Shown here piece after piece: positions 22,701-35,993 of a stretch of 64,000 bases of DNA. Numbering within the stretch: position 1 is the stretch's first letter; each line of letters begins with the position of its first letter. A program made the position numbers and the translations under genes. The notes below the pieces were generated by a model. The model did not search any database. It saw only the letters and a program-made list of their open reading frames with translations, and was not told where the DNA came from. Origin of the DNA: Penicillium oxalicum (lineage: Eukaryota; Ascomycota; Eurotiomycetes; Eurotiales; Aspergillaceae). The DNA is taken from NCBI RefSeq assembly GCF_001723175.1, contig NC_064653.1, positions 310,001-374,000 of the forward strand, written 5' to 3'.

Positions 22701-25700
22701 GAGGAACTTGGCTGGAGACCCCGGACTTTCGTCGGAATGAGAATCTCGTGACGACAAGAGATCACTATATATCTGTTATGTATCAAGGGGAGTACTTTTC
22801 GTGTGAAAGCCTTGATGAGGTAGACTAGTAGTTTCCTATTGAACCGAGATGGAATGCTGACGTGCAAGACTTGGTGTAACCAGTGTGCGTCAAGTAAGGT
22901 GCACCACCGCACGTATTTTTTCTTTCTTTTTTTAGTCTACACCATCGTCACCATAGCATGTGACTGGCCTTTTTGCAGGTATTGAATAAGAGGAATAGGG
23001 TACACGCCTGTGCGGGACGAGATGCAGGTACAACTGTCGAGAATTGACAAGGCGTCGCTAGTGCGCAAATCAATCACTGTATCATTGTGGCCGTGCATCC
23101 ATCGCGGGGGAAGTGCCAGCCGGGCTGGATAGGAAGTGGATGCGACACAAGCTTCATCGAAGCATCGATTGGTATTGCTTTCGGGAAAAGGTTGGGAGAA
23201 GACATCTTAGCAAGATGGGGCCGAGGACGCCATTTCACGCACGCGGAATGGGTCAAGTGAGCGCTGGTCGGTGGAAAAAGGAGACAGGGCTCAGTCTCGA
23301 GAGGTCTAGATCTCCGCTGTCTCTCAATTTTTCATAGTACATGCAGCATATTCTTACTGACTGGCACGGCACACCCCATACGCTCACTCACAGTGTCCAT
23401 TTTGATACGAGCACCCGACCTAGGTATATGCACGAGCTTTGATAGTCATCCTTTTGAGATCTCCAAGTATGGTTTAGGCGATGCTCGAAATGGGAAATAT
23501 GAATTGATTCACCCAAGAGACTCCGACAACGAGATATCTGGTAGGTAGGTGGTAGTACACGTCACAATGAGAGATTCCACATCTGCCCCGAGAATTAAAC
23601 AATAGCGAGCAGGCACAGTCCTGAGTTGTAAATATGTCGTAGAACTAAATAGCTTCCACATTTTCGCAGTCAATAGGTATGGGCCTCGTCAAATGAGTCT
23701 CTGCCATCGTCAACGTGATGCAACTTCATGAAGTCGAGAAGGATGATACGACGAAAGAAATACGGGGTGGAGATCTGTATTTTGCGTTCACTTCTCTCAC
23801 CAGAAAGCCGGGAAACAAGGTGGCAGGCCGAGGATGCTCACGATAATTCGATTTCCATGATTTCATTATGAGAAACACATCCCTCATGGGAGATCAGGAT
23901 CGATGTGAGCAAACACCGGCCCAGTACTTCAATGCTTGAATTCAACTTAGATTACTCGCTGTTCTCGATCAGTGGAAATCACCTTTTTCCATCGTACTGG
24001 CCTCGCATGAGATGTCAATGACCACACCGCTGCATAATGCCCTCATTAATCTAACGTTTGCTTTGTAGTTGCTTTAATTCACTCAAATATGGTTTTTTTT
24101 TGTTGAAATGCCCTGTTTGTTCCCCCCCATTTCTTGGCACTTCTTGGATCGGAGCATGACCTGCTTTTGGTCAAGGGCGGATACTACCTCGCTGTTCCGG
24201 TGGGGAGCATCGTGGAACCGCCTGTTGGCCAACGCGGAGCGAGAGTCAGACGCATCTCCTACGAGAGACTGGGGCTTCGGGGGTTCAAAGAGGGTCGAGA
24301 GGGCTCGAGTGGCTCACTCTATCGTCCATTTCTGGAATCATCCATTTTTCTTTTCTTTGGGAATTATGCACTCGTGCTTCGCTCCTCATTTCTATCCAAA
24401 TGTGTGTAGAATTTGCTCCCACTTCCTTTGATGCTTCACATGTCTTTCTCTCTACCCCATATGAGCCTGAAATAATTGATTTCTTTTTTCCTCCACCGTC
24501 CCCCCTTCCTTTGTCCCGCTTCCCATGCTGATTGCCTTTTTGTTTTTCGGGGATGCTTTCTTCCCCGGATTTTCCGTTTCGGTCCATGGTTCGTGGTTGG
24601 CTGGTTGGTCCGTGAGTCCGTGAGCCCGTGACGAGGGTCGGTGATTGAAAGACCAGGTCCAGTCCTTGCCGACGACTGTGCTGTATAGATTAGTGTAATT
24701 GATAATCATAAGAACAACACTATCCGTACAAATCCAATTTACACGCATGAAGATCCTAATGAAGGTGACCAAGGAACCCATTGAGTTTCACCTGCCCGCC
24801 TTGAGACCAGTACCGTTCCAGGTCGAGCGCACAGTGAGAAGGACCCAGTGACCAATCACCCCCCTGTCAGCTATACTGGTACTCAACAATCTACGAGGCC
24901 ACTAGCAGTCCCTAACGAGGTGGGCAACTCCATGAGAGATGAGAGAGAGAGGCGGGGTGCCTCGATCCTGTTTATCCGACACTCTTCTCCAGGCTCTGCG
25001 TGCCCGTAGTGAATTGCCTCTCTTGGATGTTAGAGAGTCGTGGAATCATTCCTGCAAGATTGAAAAATTGGTAACCCCCCATTGGATCGATGATGATCAT
25101 GCAGACTCGACGGATCATGCTGTACCTGAGAAGAATATCCACGCCTCAATGGGTGGAAAACTGAATGCAGTAAAGATTACACCGTGCGACCGTCTTACTG
25201 TTGAGCTTTCGACAATTTCGTGGTGACGAAAAAGATCAGGCAGAAACAATATTACCGGAGGGTACAGTAGGGCAGAGCAAAGCAGCGGTGCGAGAACCAA
25301 CGTACAGTAATTACGTATCGGGCGTGGTCTCTCCGCAGAGCTCCACTTCCCCGGTGGAGATCAGCGTAGCGTGACCTTTCCATGTCATCTCCGCCCTTGT
25401 CTCGTGGATGTGGATGTGGATGAACTTTTCCTGCCTCCCACTCTCAACCGGTCCCGAGATGGGGTGTTAGCCAGATACCTTTTGACCTCCCAGCCACCCA
25501 AATTTAGGCTGGTCATGATGAGGTCCGGTTCGGGCTGAGCACGCAGTTTTGCAGTTGAGACGTCCTGAACTTGGGAGCATTGGACCGTCATCACACCTGC
25601 ATGGCCGATCTGTCACTGGATGGCACAACTGGAGCCTGTTTCCCGGAAATTAAATGGTCGGGGGGATCTTACATCCCGGCTGACCTCCTAGCACCCAGGA

Positions 25701-26882
25701 GCGAGTGAGAGGGACGTTTCGTTCCCAGATCCTCGTCGACCTCGACGTATCAAGGGCTTTTCTATGGGTGAGGACCTCATGAACTCGGACCGTCGGGGAG
25801 GGACCTCCAACTGGTACCTGAGAGTTTTGCCACTCCGAGTCACCATCAAAGGACACTCGTTGGTTCTCGCGCCTCTTCGGAAGTGCTTAGTCCTTTCCAG
25901 TTGATGGCTGATGGTCGCCTGTACCCGCATGAGGTTTCCACTTTTATCACCACAATGACTTTTCTGGGCCATGACTCTAGCCCCATTACGGCAGTCTCCG
26001 AAATGGTGGAGCAGGAGGATTGCCCTCGAATCATTCTCTCGATCCCGGCTCCACTCGACTTGTGGAGGTGGTACAGGATGGAACAGTATGGACTCGATGG
26101 TGAGTCTGTGGACTGGACGATCGTTATTCGTCGCCGTCCCAGATGCTCGACTACTGCAGCCTTCTGTGGGCAGCTGGGTCAAACCAAGGATCACACACCC
26201 TCCACAGCATTCTGACACTCGCACGATGCAGTAACAGGCAGCCGGCTCATCGACTAGTGTTCACTCGTGCATTTGACCCGCATCCGCCATCCGCACCACG
26301 ATCCAGTGGTAGCCCATGATGGGCTTGGCTGATGCATGAGCCGACGAGGGTCCGGGGACCCCGGTCTCTTTTAATCAAACTATGAACACAATCAGGAAAA
26401 GCGAGGTGGATCCCACTCAACCGCGGCCGACGGGGGAGGCGTTCTGGTCCTGGTTGGGGACCGCGCTATTGTTCGTTCATGGCACCGTACTATTTTCAAG
26501 AGTCCATTCGGCCAAAGATGGTACGACATGTGATGATCCTCTTGCGTCGGGAGAGGCGGATCAAGAGTGGTCAGTCCACGGAGTGTCACAGCCCCTCCCC
26601 TTCGATGCTCGTGCAGGGCCAGACTCCCCAAACCTCCCGTGGAGTTCGAGTCGGCTTGGTCCAGGACCCCAGCGTTCACTCTGGGATCCATCTGGTGCTC
26701 CAAAAGCTTATAAAAGGCATCGTCCGGACCCCGTCGTCTCCTTCTCTTCTTTTCTTCAGTCAATCACGTCGCTCACTCGCTAATCGCACCTTCGACTGTC
26801 GTTTTCGAAGCCATCTTCTCTTCTCTCGTCGACTCTTGATCCATTTCGCTTTTCACGGCAAAAACCCACTCCAACCGTCAAA
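19766..26882. other. 7.1 kb region without a recognisable gene
   Basis: By far the longest gene-poor stretch here. Both strands carry only short or featureless open frames; the longest (178 codons on the minus strand at 25688-26224; 155 codons at 20488-20955) are near what chance predicts for this length. The stretch 20950-22350 is more AT-rich with many GTAC/TAGTA words. A minus ORF at 20344-20060 starts with a short hydrophobic run that could mimic a signal peptide, but the remainder is unlike a protein family. It could hold a long promoter for the CFEM gene, a non-coding RNA, or decayed genes. I find no terminal repeats, transposase fragment, or tRNA boxes. Confidence 0.45.
26709..26716 (+). 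promoter_or_regulatory. TATA box of the CFEM gene
   Basis: TATAAAAG lies 167 bases upstream of the ATG, followed by a strongly CT-rich leader typical of highly expressed Aspergillus genes. Confidence 0.65.
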
Positions 26883-27665
26883 ATGAAGTTCTCTGCTACC
26901 CTCATCGCCCTCGTTGCTGCCGGTGTTGCCAACGCCCAGCTCCCCGATGTTCCCGCTTGCTCGGTATGTGGCATGACTCTCACTCCTTCCCTTCCCTCTC
27001 GGGAAAGGATCTCGATATCAAAGTCTTGAACCTTTCTGGAGAGCGTGTTGTTCGACCGGCATGATCCATTCGCTAACCAAGACTCTCGCCAGCTCAACTG
27101 CTTTGTCTCTGCCCTCACCACCGACGGCTGCAGCAGTCTGACCGACTTCGCCTGCCACTGCTCCAAGCCCCAGCTGGTCTCTGACATCACCCCCTGTGTC
27201 AAGAAGGCTTGCAAGGTCCCCGACCAGATCTCCGTCTCCAACGCGGTCGTGGCTCAGTGCTCCTCTGCCGGTGTCCCCATCGTCGTTCCCCCCATCGAGA
27301 CCGCCGTCGCTTCCTCCGCCAGCTCCGCCGCCCCCACCAGCGCTGCCGAGACCTCCGCTGCTGAGACCTCCGCTGCTGAGACCACCGTCGCTGTCGCTCC
27401 CTCCAGCTCTGAGGAGGCATCCTCCTCCGTGGTTCTGACCCCCGTCACCACCACTGGCTGGGCCGTCTCTACCCCCGCCTGGGGCTCTTCCTCTGCCTGG
27501 GGCTCCTCCGTCGTGACCTCCACCCCTGTTGGCTCCAAGCCCACCGCCAGCTCCAGCGGTGCCGCTGCTGCCACCACCTCCCCTGCCTTCAACGCCGCTG
27601 GCAGCATCAAGGGCAACATGGCCGGTGTCGCTGCCGCTGCTGTCGTCGCTGCTTACATTCTGTAA
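26883..27665 (+). CDS. GPI-anchored CFEM-domain cell wall protein
   Basis: Secreted, probably membrane- or wall-anchored protein; CFEM domains bind haem or act in wall stability and host or surface interaction. Two exons, 26883-26963 and 27093-27665, give 217 residues. Residues 1-18 (MKFSATLIALVAAGVANA) are a signal peptide. The CFEM domain follows with eight cysteines (PAC, NC, DGC, FAC, HC, PC, KAC, AQC) split by the intron after the first; an Asp sits two residues before FACHC, the position of the haem-ligand Asp in characterised CFEM proteins. A Ser/Thr/Ala-rich region contains three near-identical AAET(S/T) units, then a C-terminal hydrophobic run (AGVAAAAVVAAYIL) after a small-residue segment, as for GPI attachment. 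Codon choice is strongly C-biased, suggesting high expression. Confidence 0.93.
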
Positions 27666-29237
27666 ATATAGCTACATCTAATCTCCGCGCGAGTGGGAGC
27701 CAGAGGAGAAGATGGTTTGCCGTGGCTAGACGTTTCATATTTTTTTCCGAAGGAGTAACGGTAGCGGGGGGGACTCCGATGGGCCTATTGATCCCTCGCG
27801 TTCCTCTTACCGACTCCCCTGTCTCTCTTCAATAGTTGCTTTTCTTTTCAGCGGTGTTCATCGATTGATGATGGGTGCGTGGAAAGGGGAATACTCTTGG
27901 ACTGGGCCCTGGAGAAATGAGGGAATAGCCTCGTGCAGGTCTCTGTACAGTTTTGATAACGCTTTAATTACCTGGGAACGATATCGTGGTGACTAATGGT
28001 GAATGTGATTTGGACCTAATTTTAAATACATTTTTTTTTCTACCAAGTTACTCCTGACCCTCTTTTTAAAGTATATTTCCTTCTTTCTCCACTTCTATGT
28101 TGAGTTGGGCCTCTGGTTCAGCTTTTAATTTACTCTGGGATATTCCAAGTGTCACTTCCTCCTGGCATGAACGGGATGAGCGAAAGTGGTGTATTCTGTC
28201 CGAAGGCTTTGCCATTGAAGCTCCACGAATCAGATCTTGACTTTTGACTGTGTCTCTGTCTTTTTCTACCTATGTGAAACGAAAACCATCCATCGTTGTA
28301 CAACTCGGAACCCTCTTGCAAGATCAATTGTGATGCTACGGACTCGAATATATCCACAGGGAAGCCTGTGCCCTATTGTACCCGTTGACCGATACCTAGT
28401 CGCTCGACAAGTCATCAGTGAATTCGATGGTAGGCCACGATAAGCAACTGCTCCCAAGGCAGATACAATCCACATGCCCATGATCCGTGCCAGATGGCGC
28501 CTTCAATTCGGGCCCAGCGGGCAGAGCTTTTGATCGGAGAATGTATATTCGTCCGTCCATGTCAACCTGGTCTCACTTATACCCACGAACTTGCTCCTGT
28601 TTCTTGGAATTACTGTGAATTCACCGCTGACTTCATGACTTTGATACTCATTGTTTTCTTTCTTTTATTTACCTCGAGTGTGGTGTCAAGATAACAATAT
28701 CGATGTAATCATGTGCTGGAATGATAGACTTTCCAACTACAGATACACCAGCACCAATTCTTGGCTACGATGCAGCTCATCCATAGACTTTGAAGCCAGG
28801 CCGATTTTAAATACGTCAATGTTCACCAACGGCCATATGATCTTAATATGTTCTTACCAGTAGTACTGTCTTCGGCAATGTTGTACCAACTGGCCAGAGC
28901 CCGAAAAGAGGGACGGGTGGCATGACATCAGTCATGTGGGCCGGGCCGTCTCCAACGACCAGGAAATTGTGAACGCCCCCGCAAGATTATCATCCATTCG
29001 ATTCTACAAGAACAATCTTGAAAGAAAACGTTGAGATTCTGCCAACGGATTGCATTGCATTGCCACGTCTCGATTCTCAAAAATCAGCAGATGGCCTCCA
29101 GCCATTCACACTACATGCCGATACGACCGTGATATACTCCTGAAGCCCCGCATAAGCTTGAACGTATTCTACTCAACAATCCATTGAATCTGCACTCAAA
29201 AGGTCAGGCCTTGGCTTGCAGTGCTACCGATTCCACA
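27666..29237. other. Intergenic region between the CFEM gene and malic enzyme
   Basis: 1.57 kb; contains the CFEM 3' untranslated region and the malic enzyme upstream region. Only short, featureless open frames (75 codons or fewer). No gene seen. Confidence 0.55.
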
Positions 29238-31519
29238 ATGACACAAACGACGTCCAAATTCAACCATCTTCCTCGTGCAGCTGCAGGGCCCCTAAAGTGT
29301 CCTTTACAAGGCACACCACTGCTAGCATCGTCCCATTTCAACAAAGGATCGGCTTTTCCCAAGGATGAACGCGCTGCGTTCAAGTTGACCGGGTTACTCC
29401 CGCCAAACATCCAGACTCTCGAAGAACAAGTCGAGCGTGCTTATCAGCAATATGGTAGTCGTGAGAATGACTTGGCCAAGAATACCTTCATGGCGAGCAT
29501 GAAGGCGCAGAATGAGGTTCTGTATTACAAGGTTTGCTTGACCCTGCCTCCCGTCAGATCCGTATCAAAGGGAGAAAGACGAGAAATACGGAATGAATAC
29601 TGAATGTATGGAGATAGCTTCTTCAAACTCATCTCAAAGAGATGTTCAGTGTGATCTACACCCCCACGGAAGGAGAGGCGATTCAGAATTACTCTCGCTT
29701 GTTCCGTAAGCCCGAAGGCTGCTTCCTGAATATTCGAGATCAGGATTCCATCGAAGAAAGTATGATGGCCTTGAGTGGGGATGCCGAAGACATCGATTAT
29801 ATTGTCGTTAGTGATGGAGAAGAGGTAAACCCATGCCCAGTGCTCATTTCATTTTACGCCCCACCGTTGTTGAGTGATCTGATCGAGGCTCTTACATTTC
29901 ACTTCCCAATAGATCCTGGGAATCGGAGATCAAGGAGTAGGCGCCATTCTGATTTCAGTCGCGAAACTGGTGATCACCACTCTCTGCGCGGGAATCCATC
30001 CATCGCGTCAATTGCCCGTCGTCCTGGACTGCGGCACAAATGTGAGTTTAGCCTTTGGCATTGTGACTTGGGCCATGACAACCAAACTAAATTCATTCAA
30101 CTAGAACGAAGAGTTGCTCAAGGACGAGCTCTATCTCGGTCTCAGAGAGCCTCGTGTCCGAGGGCAGGAGTATGACCAATTTCTGGACAAATTTGTGCAA
30201 ATTGCTCGCAGGCGTTTCCCAAATGCCTATATCCATTTGTGAGTGGCTACCTCTTTACTTTTGTTTTCATTTGTCCACCATCATGTTCTTTGGCTGATGA
30301 CATTTAGTGAGGATTTTGGTCTTTCAAACGCAAAACGAATCCTCGACAAGTACCAATCCCAAATCCCGTGCTTCAATGATGATATCCAAGGTACCGGCTG
30401 TGTTACCCTGGCAGCTATGCTTACGGCCCTGCAGGTCAGCGACGTGAAGATTGAGGATGTTCGAGTGGTCATATTTGGCTCTGGGACCGCCGGGACTGGC
30501 ATCGCAGATCAGATTGTGGAGACCATCACCACCCAGGCGAACAAATCCAAGGAGGACGCCTGTAAACAGATTTGGTAAGTCAAGACTCGAAGAGACCAAG
30601 ATGATGAACTCGAAGATGCGTCAAGCGCACGCAGCCACTATACCAAAGAGGCTTTTACCATATCACTGACAATTTCGCCCATTACCTCCAACGCAGGTGT
30701 ATCGACAAACCGGGCCTCCTTCTCAAATCCCACGGTGATAAACTCACCGACGCCCAAGCCACATTTGCCAGAGACGACAAGGAGTGGCCAGACGACAAGA
30801 ACCTCGACCTTTTAACCGTGATCCGTCAAGTTCAACCACATGTGCTCATCGGAACCTCCACCAAACCGGGAGCTTTCACAGAGGAAGTCGTCCGAGAAAT
30901 GGCCAAACACGTCGACCGCCCCATCATTTTCCCCCTGAGTAATCCAACTCGTCTCCATGAAGCCAAACCCCAGGATTTGTACAATTGGACAGAAGGAAAA
31001 GTCTTGACTGCGACTGGAAGTCCGTTCCCCCCCGTGGAGTACGAGGGTCAAAAGTACGAGATTGGTAGGTCCACGCAACAAATTGACATTTCTCTCCCCT
31101 CTTTCCTTCCCCCCCCTCCAAATCAATCAGTTTTAGTCCACATGCTCGTTCAGACTCAACCTCATACTAAATCCCTCCCCTCCCCAGCCGAATGCAACAA
31201 CTCAACATGTTTCCCCGGTATCGGCCTCGGCGCCATCCTATCACGCAGCCGACTCGTTTCCAAGAAGATGCTCGTCGCCGCCACCGAAGCATTACAAGCG
31301 AAATCCCCATCACTCGCGGATCCCACTCAGCCACTCTTACCAGATGTAGAAGACGTTCGGGAAATCAGCGTGAATATCGCTGCGGGTGTGATTCGATGCG
31401 CGCAGGAGGAAGATCTCGCGGAGGAGAAGGACATTCCTGCGGATGAATCCGAGTTGAAAGAGTGGATTCGAGCGCAGATGTGGGAGCCTGTTTATCGGCC
31501 TTTGGCGAAGGCGGAATAA
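29238..31519 (+). CDS. Malic enzyme (NAD type likely)
   Basis: Oxidative decarboxylation of malate to pyruvate. Seven exons: 29238-29531, 29618-29824, 29913-30041, 30105-30238, 30308-30574, 30697-31064 and 31188-31519, giving 576 residues, all junctions in frame. Motifs in order: [18 protein letters not shown] (active-site Tyr), [11 protein letters not shown] (first dinucleotide/malate loop), the metal-binding segment [12 protein letters not shown] split by intron 4, [16 protein letters not shown], and the Rossmann loop [11 protein letters not shown]. Similarity to NAD-linked fungal enzymes is my inference; cofactor choice cannot be read safely. The ATG at 29238 is used; the in-frame extension upstream starts only at 29184 in a poor context. 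The N-terminus is not clearly a mitochondrial presequence. Confidence 0.94.
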
Positions 31520-32016
31520 GTAGGGGGGTTTCGGGTTGTGCTGACTGAATCATGTGGGTGTAGTATTGATGAGTCAGATGGCGATTCTTGATCAGATGAG
31601 ATGTCTGAATTTTAAAAGTGTATATCGTCTGGATTGCGCGAGGAGATGGGGGTAACTGCGTCCCGCTCTTTGTATACTTAATAAGCCCTTGGAACTAGAG
31701 GCTCGTACCAAGACATATGTGTTACGCACATGGAAATATCACCTCGTAAATATCAAGTGAAAGTAGAATGAATGGATGCAATTTGTAAAAAAGGTCGTTA
31801 TTGTGAAAAGTACGACGACCGACTTGGCTAATAAGAAGGATTATAATACACGCTGCCCTCCAAAAATGTTCTTCCGTGATGAATGAAGTCCAAAAAACGA
31901 GCAGTAATCAAGAACCACAAGAACTCCTTGGGGAGAACCATCAGAAGGAGAAGGAGAGAGAGAGGAGGGGAAAAAAACAAAACCGACCCCTGAACAAGAC
32001 ACCAGACACAAATTGC
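31520..32016. other. Convergent 3' region of malic enzyme and RING protein genes
   Basis: 497 bases, AT-rich, with no supported coding sequence. Confidence 0.6.
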
Positions 32017-34969
32017 TCATGGTACCCAGAGACGCATGAATCCGCCAACCTCCTGTCGACAGGTCACGCAACTACCAAAATTATTCATGGCAAGGCTCAC
32101 ACGACAATCTTCACATATGCAGAGACAGCGACAAGGCCAGGTGATGATCGACCGCGGATTAGTCTGACAAACGACACAAGGGGGTCCATTGGGTCCCAGA
32201 CCTGTTGCTCCTGATTCCCAGGTATTCGGATCCGAGCTGGCGGAAGTCTCTGCGCGGCGTGAGAGGATCAATTGCTCCAGAATCTCTGTCTCTTCATCTG
32301 TCGAGGGCTTCCGAATCTCGGTGTTCGAGGTGGTTGTGGACATGTGAGTATGTAGACGAGATGACAAAAGAACTCTCGCTTTGTCTTTTTCCACTTGTTT
32401 CTTGTACTGACTACGAGTCATGATTCGATCAGGTTCTCGACTGGCGTTGAGGTGTGCGGCGAGAATACGAGCCTCTTCCCTACTTTCGCGATCCCGAGGG
32501 TCAAGCAGACGGGCAAATGTGCTCATGTCCAGCAATGGCTCTGGAGCTGGAGTGCTATCGCGAGAGTAGTGAGGATATGGGTTCGACTGAGTTGGAGTTC
32601 GACGTCCGTCTGAGGCCTCATCCTCCCACTCGGATTCTGAACCACAGGTGGACATGGAAATCACACTGGTCGTGTCATCGTCATCCATGGGTGGGTGGTA
32701 ATCAGGCGTATGGTCCTGGTTGCCCCACGATCCCCCAGTTTTCCACCAACTATAAAGCCTTTCGTCCAAGCGACGCTCGTCAGCGGCATCCCACATCCCT
32801 GGCCGCGATTGCTCTTGCTTCTGCATCTCTAGCTCTACATCAAATTCGTGATCAGCCGGGAGTTCAAGCTCTCCGTCATCCGTGAGAACCCAGAAATCCA
32901 CAGGTCCTGACGGTGAGGACCTCTTCGGGGCTGCCTTGGCTCTGTTAGCCCTAGACAAACGCTTGAGCCAGAGCGGACGAGCATTGATACCAAGCCGGTC
33001 AAGAATCCGACTCATTCCGTACGCGATCCAACGTAGCACAAGCAATCCAATGGCCCGGAAGAAGGAAAGACAGTGCCACAGTCGAACAGACGCTCGGACC
33101 GCGCCCACACCTCCAAGTTCTGCTTGCGGCCGGACCTGTCGAGATCCGCTCTTCGGCATCTCAAATTTCTTTTCACGTTTATAACCACTTTCCCATTCTG
33201 TTCTTTGCTCGGGCAGGTCAAAGCCTCCAAAGCCCACGGCATCAAAGAGAGGACCGTCAAAATGGTTCTGCGGAGTCCGACGAGTTGCATTCTCTCTCCG
33301 CGAAGCTTCAATTTCTTCCAGCCGATCTCTCTCAAGCCAGGTCATTTGCTTGGCAATGACGGCTCTGCCTTCGTTGAGGAAGACCGCCTCGCTCGCAGCT
33401 GTGAGAGACACATAGCCAACCCGGAGCAAGGTTGTGTAGTAGTCCTCGTGCCTGTTGACACGAATGCCACGAATCTGATTCGAACCCTGCATATTTTCAT
33501 TTGCCAGCGCCAGTCTTTCCCAAAATGTCGCTGATTGGCCTTCTCCCAAAGGAAGAGAGAATGCAGTGATCACCAAGGCCAAGCCGTAGATGACAAAACA
33601 GGTGATGATGCCAAAGAGGACCAGTAGGTGAGGAATGAAGCCGACAATGCAGACAGTCGGAAATTTGAGGACACCCGTTTCAGAGCTGACAGGAGGCCCA
33701 TTCTCGAGACCCCAAACCATAGCAAACATGAAGCAGAGGCCCCAGAATGTGGTATTCGCCAAGCGATAGCGGCTTTGTTTGCCGAAGACATCCAGAAGGT
33801 GTGAAGACAGACTATTGCAGCAGGAGATCAACACGATGAGCAGAAGCTCCGGAGTGACATTCATTCGCTCCAAAACTTGCGACCGAGTCAGGAGCTGCAG
33901 AGGGCTTGCCGAACCTTCCGCCGCTGTATTCTCTGTCAAGGGACTTCTCTTTGCAAGGCCGAAAAGTCCAAGTCCGATGGACTTGCTGATCATAGATTCA
34001 GCTTCAGCAAAGGCAAGAGAGTGCTCGAAGATTGACATTCCAGTCTCGGTCATCACTGGCCGGCCTTGTAACGCGCACATGAGAGTTTCAATAAAATGGC
34101 TGAGGCACAGTATCATGAACACAGGCCACAACAGAGAGAACGATCCGTATGGAATATCCGAACTGCCAGGGACACGTGCCATGTTCACAGCACTGCATGC
34201 CTGTGCATCGGACTCCCAGGACATCAAACGCGAGCTTATCGAGTAAAGGGCGCCTCCCCGAGTTGCATAATCGAATGATAGAGGTTTCCTGGGCTTGCCG
34301 TATCGCATTTCAGGGAAATCCGGTGATGTTTGGCATCGAATACCGCGAAGGAGTGACATGATTTGAATGACGAATAGAACGATCGGAATGATGCGCAATG
34401 CAAGCCGCCTTTCCCAACCCAGTCGCAGATGTCGTCGCGTAGCTGCGTAGATTGTTATCCGGTTTAAAACCAAGGCCTGTATGCTGTCAGTAAGAAACGT
34501 GGTACCCAGGCACCTTAGACCAACTGACCTCAATTAGACAGGCAAATGACCAAATACTGGTCAAGTATCCGAAGAATCCGCCAACCTTCCGCATGGTTTG
34601 CATCAACTCCGCTACAAACCAGCTGTCGCCGTATCCCGCAGTATGTGCAGCTCCCTCACCAGCTGCGCCGGCGGCAGCGACAACTGCTTCACTTCCTAGT
34701 CCGTTTCGTCCCGCTGTTGACGCTGCTCCACCCCAAAAGCTCACGTTAATGCCATTGATGCCGGTGAGACGCGCGATGTGCCGAGGGACTGAGTGGAGCG
34801 CGAAGGTCTCCGCACGATTGAGCGCGCGGAAAGGTAGGGCTAGTAGATCACGAGGTGACGGCAGCAAGCCGGAAACCAAGGTCGTGGAGGCTGTCTCATT
34901 GATACTATTGAAGACTGCAGCGGCAGCAGTACTGCTGGGCACGGAGGCCGATTCTAGGGCTCCAGACAT
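32017..34969 (-). CDS. Multispan membrane RING-finger protein, Asi1/Asi3-like
   Basis: Probable ubiquitin ligase of the inner nuclear membrane or ER. Two exons on the minus strand, 34969-34529 and 34476-32017 (52-base intron, GTCAGT donor), give 966 residues. At least five hydrophobic segments are visible: near the end of exon 1 (GFFGYLTSIWSFACLIEV), then IIPIVLFVIQIMSLL, FSLLWPVFMILCLSHFIE, WGLCFMFAMVWGLE and a long pair around HLLVLFGIITCFVIYGLALV. The middle is a large cytosolic or nucleoplasmic loop with acidic and Ser-rich patches. The extreme C-terminus is an unusual RING with PCVVC, then PCRCLCICEDC, then CVTC and ending RLWVP, matching the C-terminal RING type of yeast Asi1/Asi3 and MUL1. 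The Asi assignment rests on this architecture, so it is family-level. The start at 34969 precedes a Ser/Ala-rich N-terminus. Confidence 0.85.
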
Positions 34970-35993
34970 GGTTAATGACGATTCATGGGGTCTCTGTATA
35001 TCGTTATCGATGGCCCGTTCGGGACCGAGGTGAGACGCAATGGGGGTGGAACCCCCCAGGGGGTAAGCGTGTTCTATTCGATTACTGAAAAGAGAACAGT
35101 TCAGCCGAGCGAGAGTATGGACATGGAAAAATGTGGACAGATGACCGGCAAGGCAACTCGTAAACTCTGTATAGCGTATCGCGTTTACTGTCGAGGGGAA
35201 GTCAACGAAGCGCATGGGCCGAAATGGGGCGGATGATAAGCCCGGCTGAGTCAGCTTATCATCACCGCGCCAAAATCGAGCGGACCGGAGTTGAATGCCG
35301 TAATCGGCACCAATTTGAGTCAGTGATGCATGATAGAATTGGGCTTTTATCTGCAAGGTCTAGAGTTGCTTTCTGAATCGAACCTTAAGAATAATTTTTT
35401 TTCAAAAAAAAATCCATGCTGAGACCCATACTCAACTAGCCTAGTCAGTTACATAAGTACTAACTATATCTCTTAAGCTGGGCGATGAGTATTGGGTAGA
35501 AGTATCCATAGATTGTCTGCCATCATACAACTGTGGTATTTCAATGTAACTCCAGTCAAAGCTATGATTATCAACCCAGCAAGAATGACAGGGTGATATG
35601 GATAAGAGCCACGGGGGAGCCAGTTTTCTTGATCTGCCATTCATTTTAGACTCATTCGTTCACGGTGTTCATCAGACCGAATGTATGATGCTTGAATGGA
35701 CTTTCTCATGTATCCGAGATCCAACTTGACCATTTCAAAGCACAATTGCCGGCTAGCTTCGTCGAAATGACGCAAGAGCGTGTCGTAAATCTACCACTGT
35801 GGTTGAGTTTGAATTTGAATTTGCCATGGAACGCTGCACCTAGAGAGAGAGGCAATAGGAAAAGATCGATATGTCGTCACGCCGTGAATCATTTTGTTCA
35901 AGTTATATCTGAATAAATAAGCGTGACTGTTAGCAACATGGGTTTGTCGAGGGGAGCCCAAGGGGAGGCCCACAATACTTCACAAAACCAGGT
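34970..35993. other. Intergenic region between RING protein and elongin C genes
   Basis: 1.02 kb upstream of the RING protein gene and downstream of elongin C. An A8 run preceded by T8 lies near 35394-35410. No gene is supported. Confidence 0.55.

Noticed and set aside
25688..26224. 178-codon minus ORF upstream of the CFEM gene
   Set aside because: Arg/Ser-rich, featureless translation with no splice context; length is only slightly above chance for a 7 kb region.
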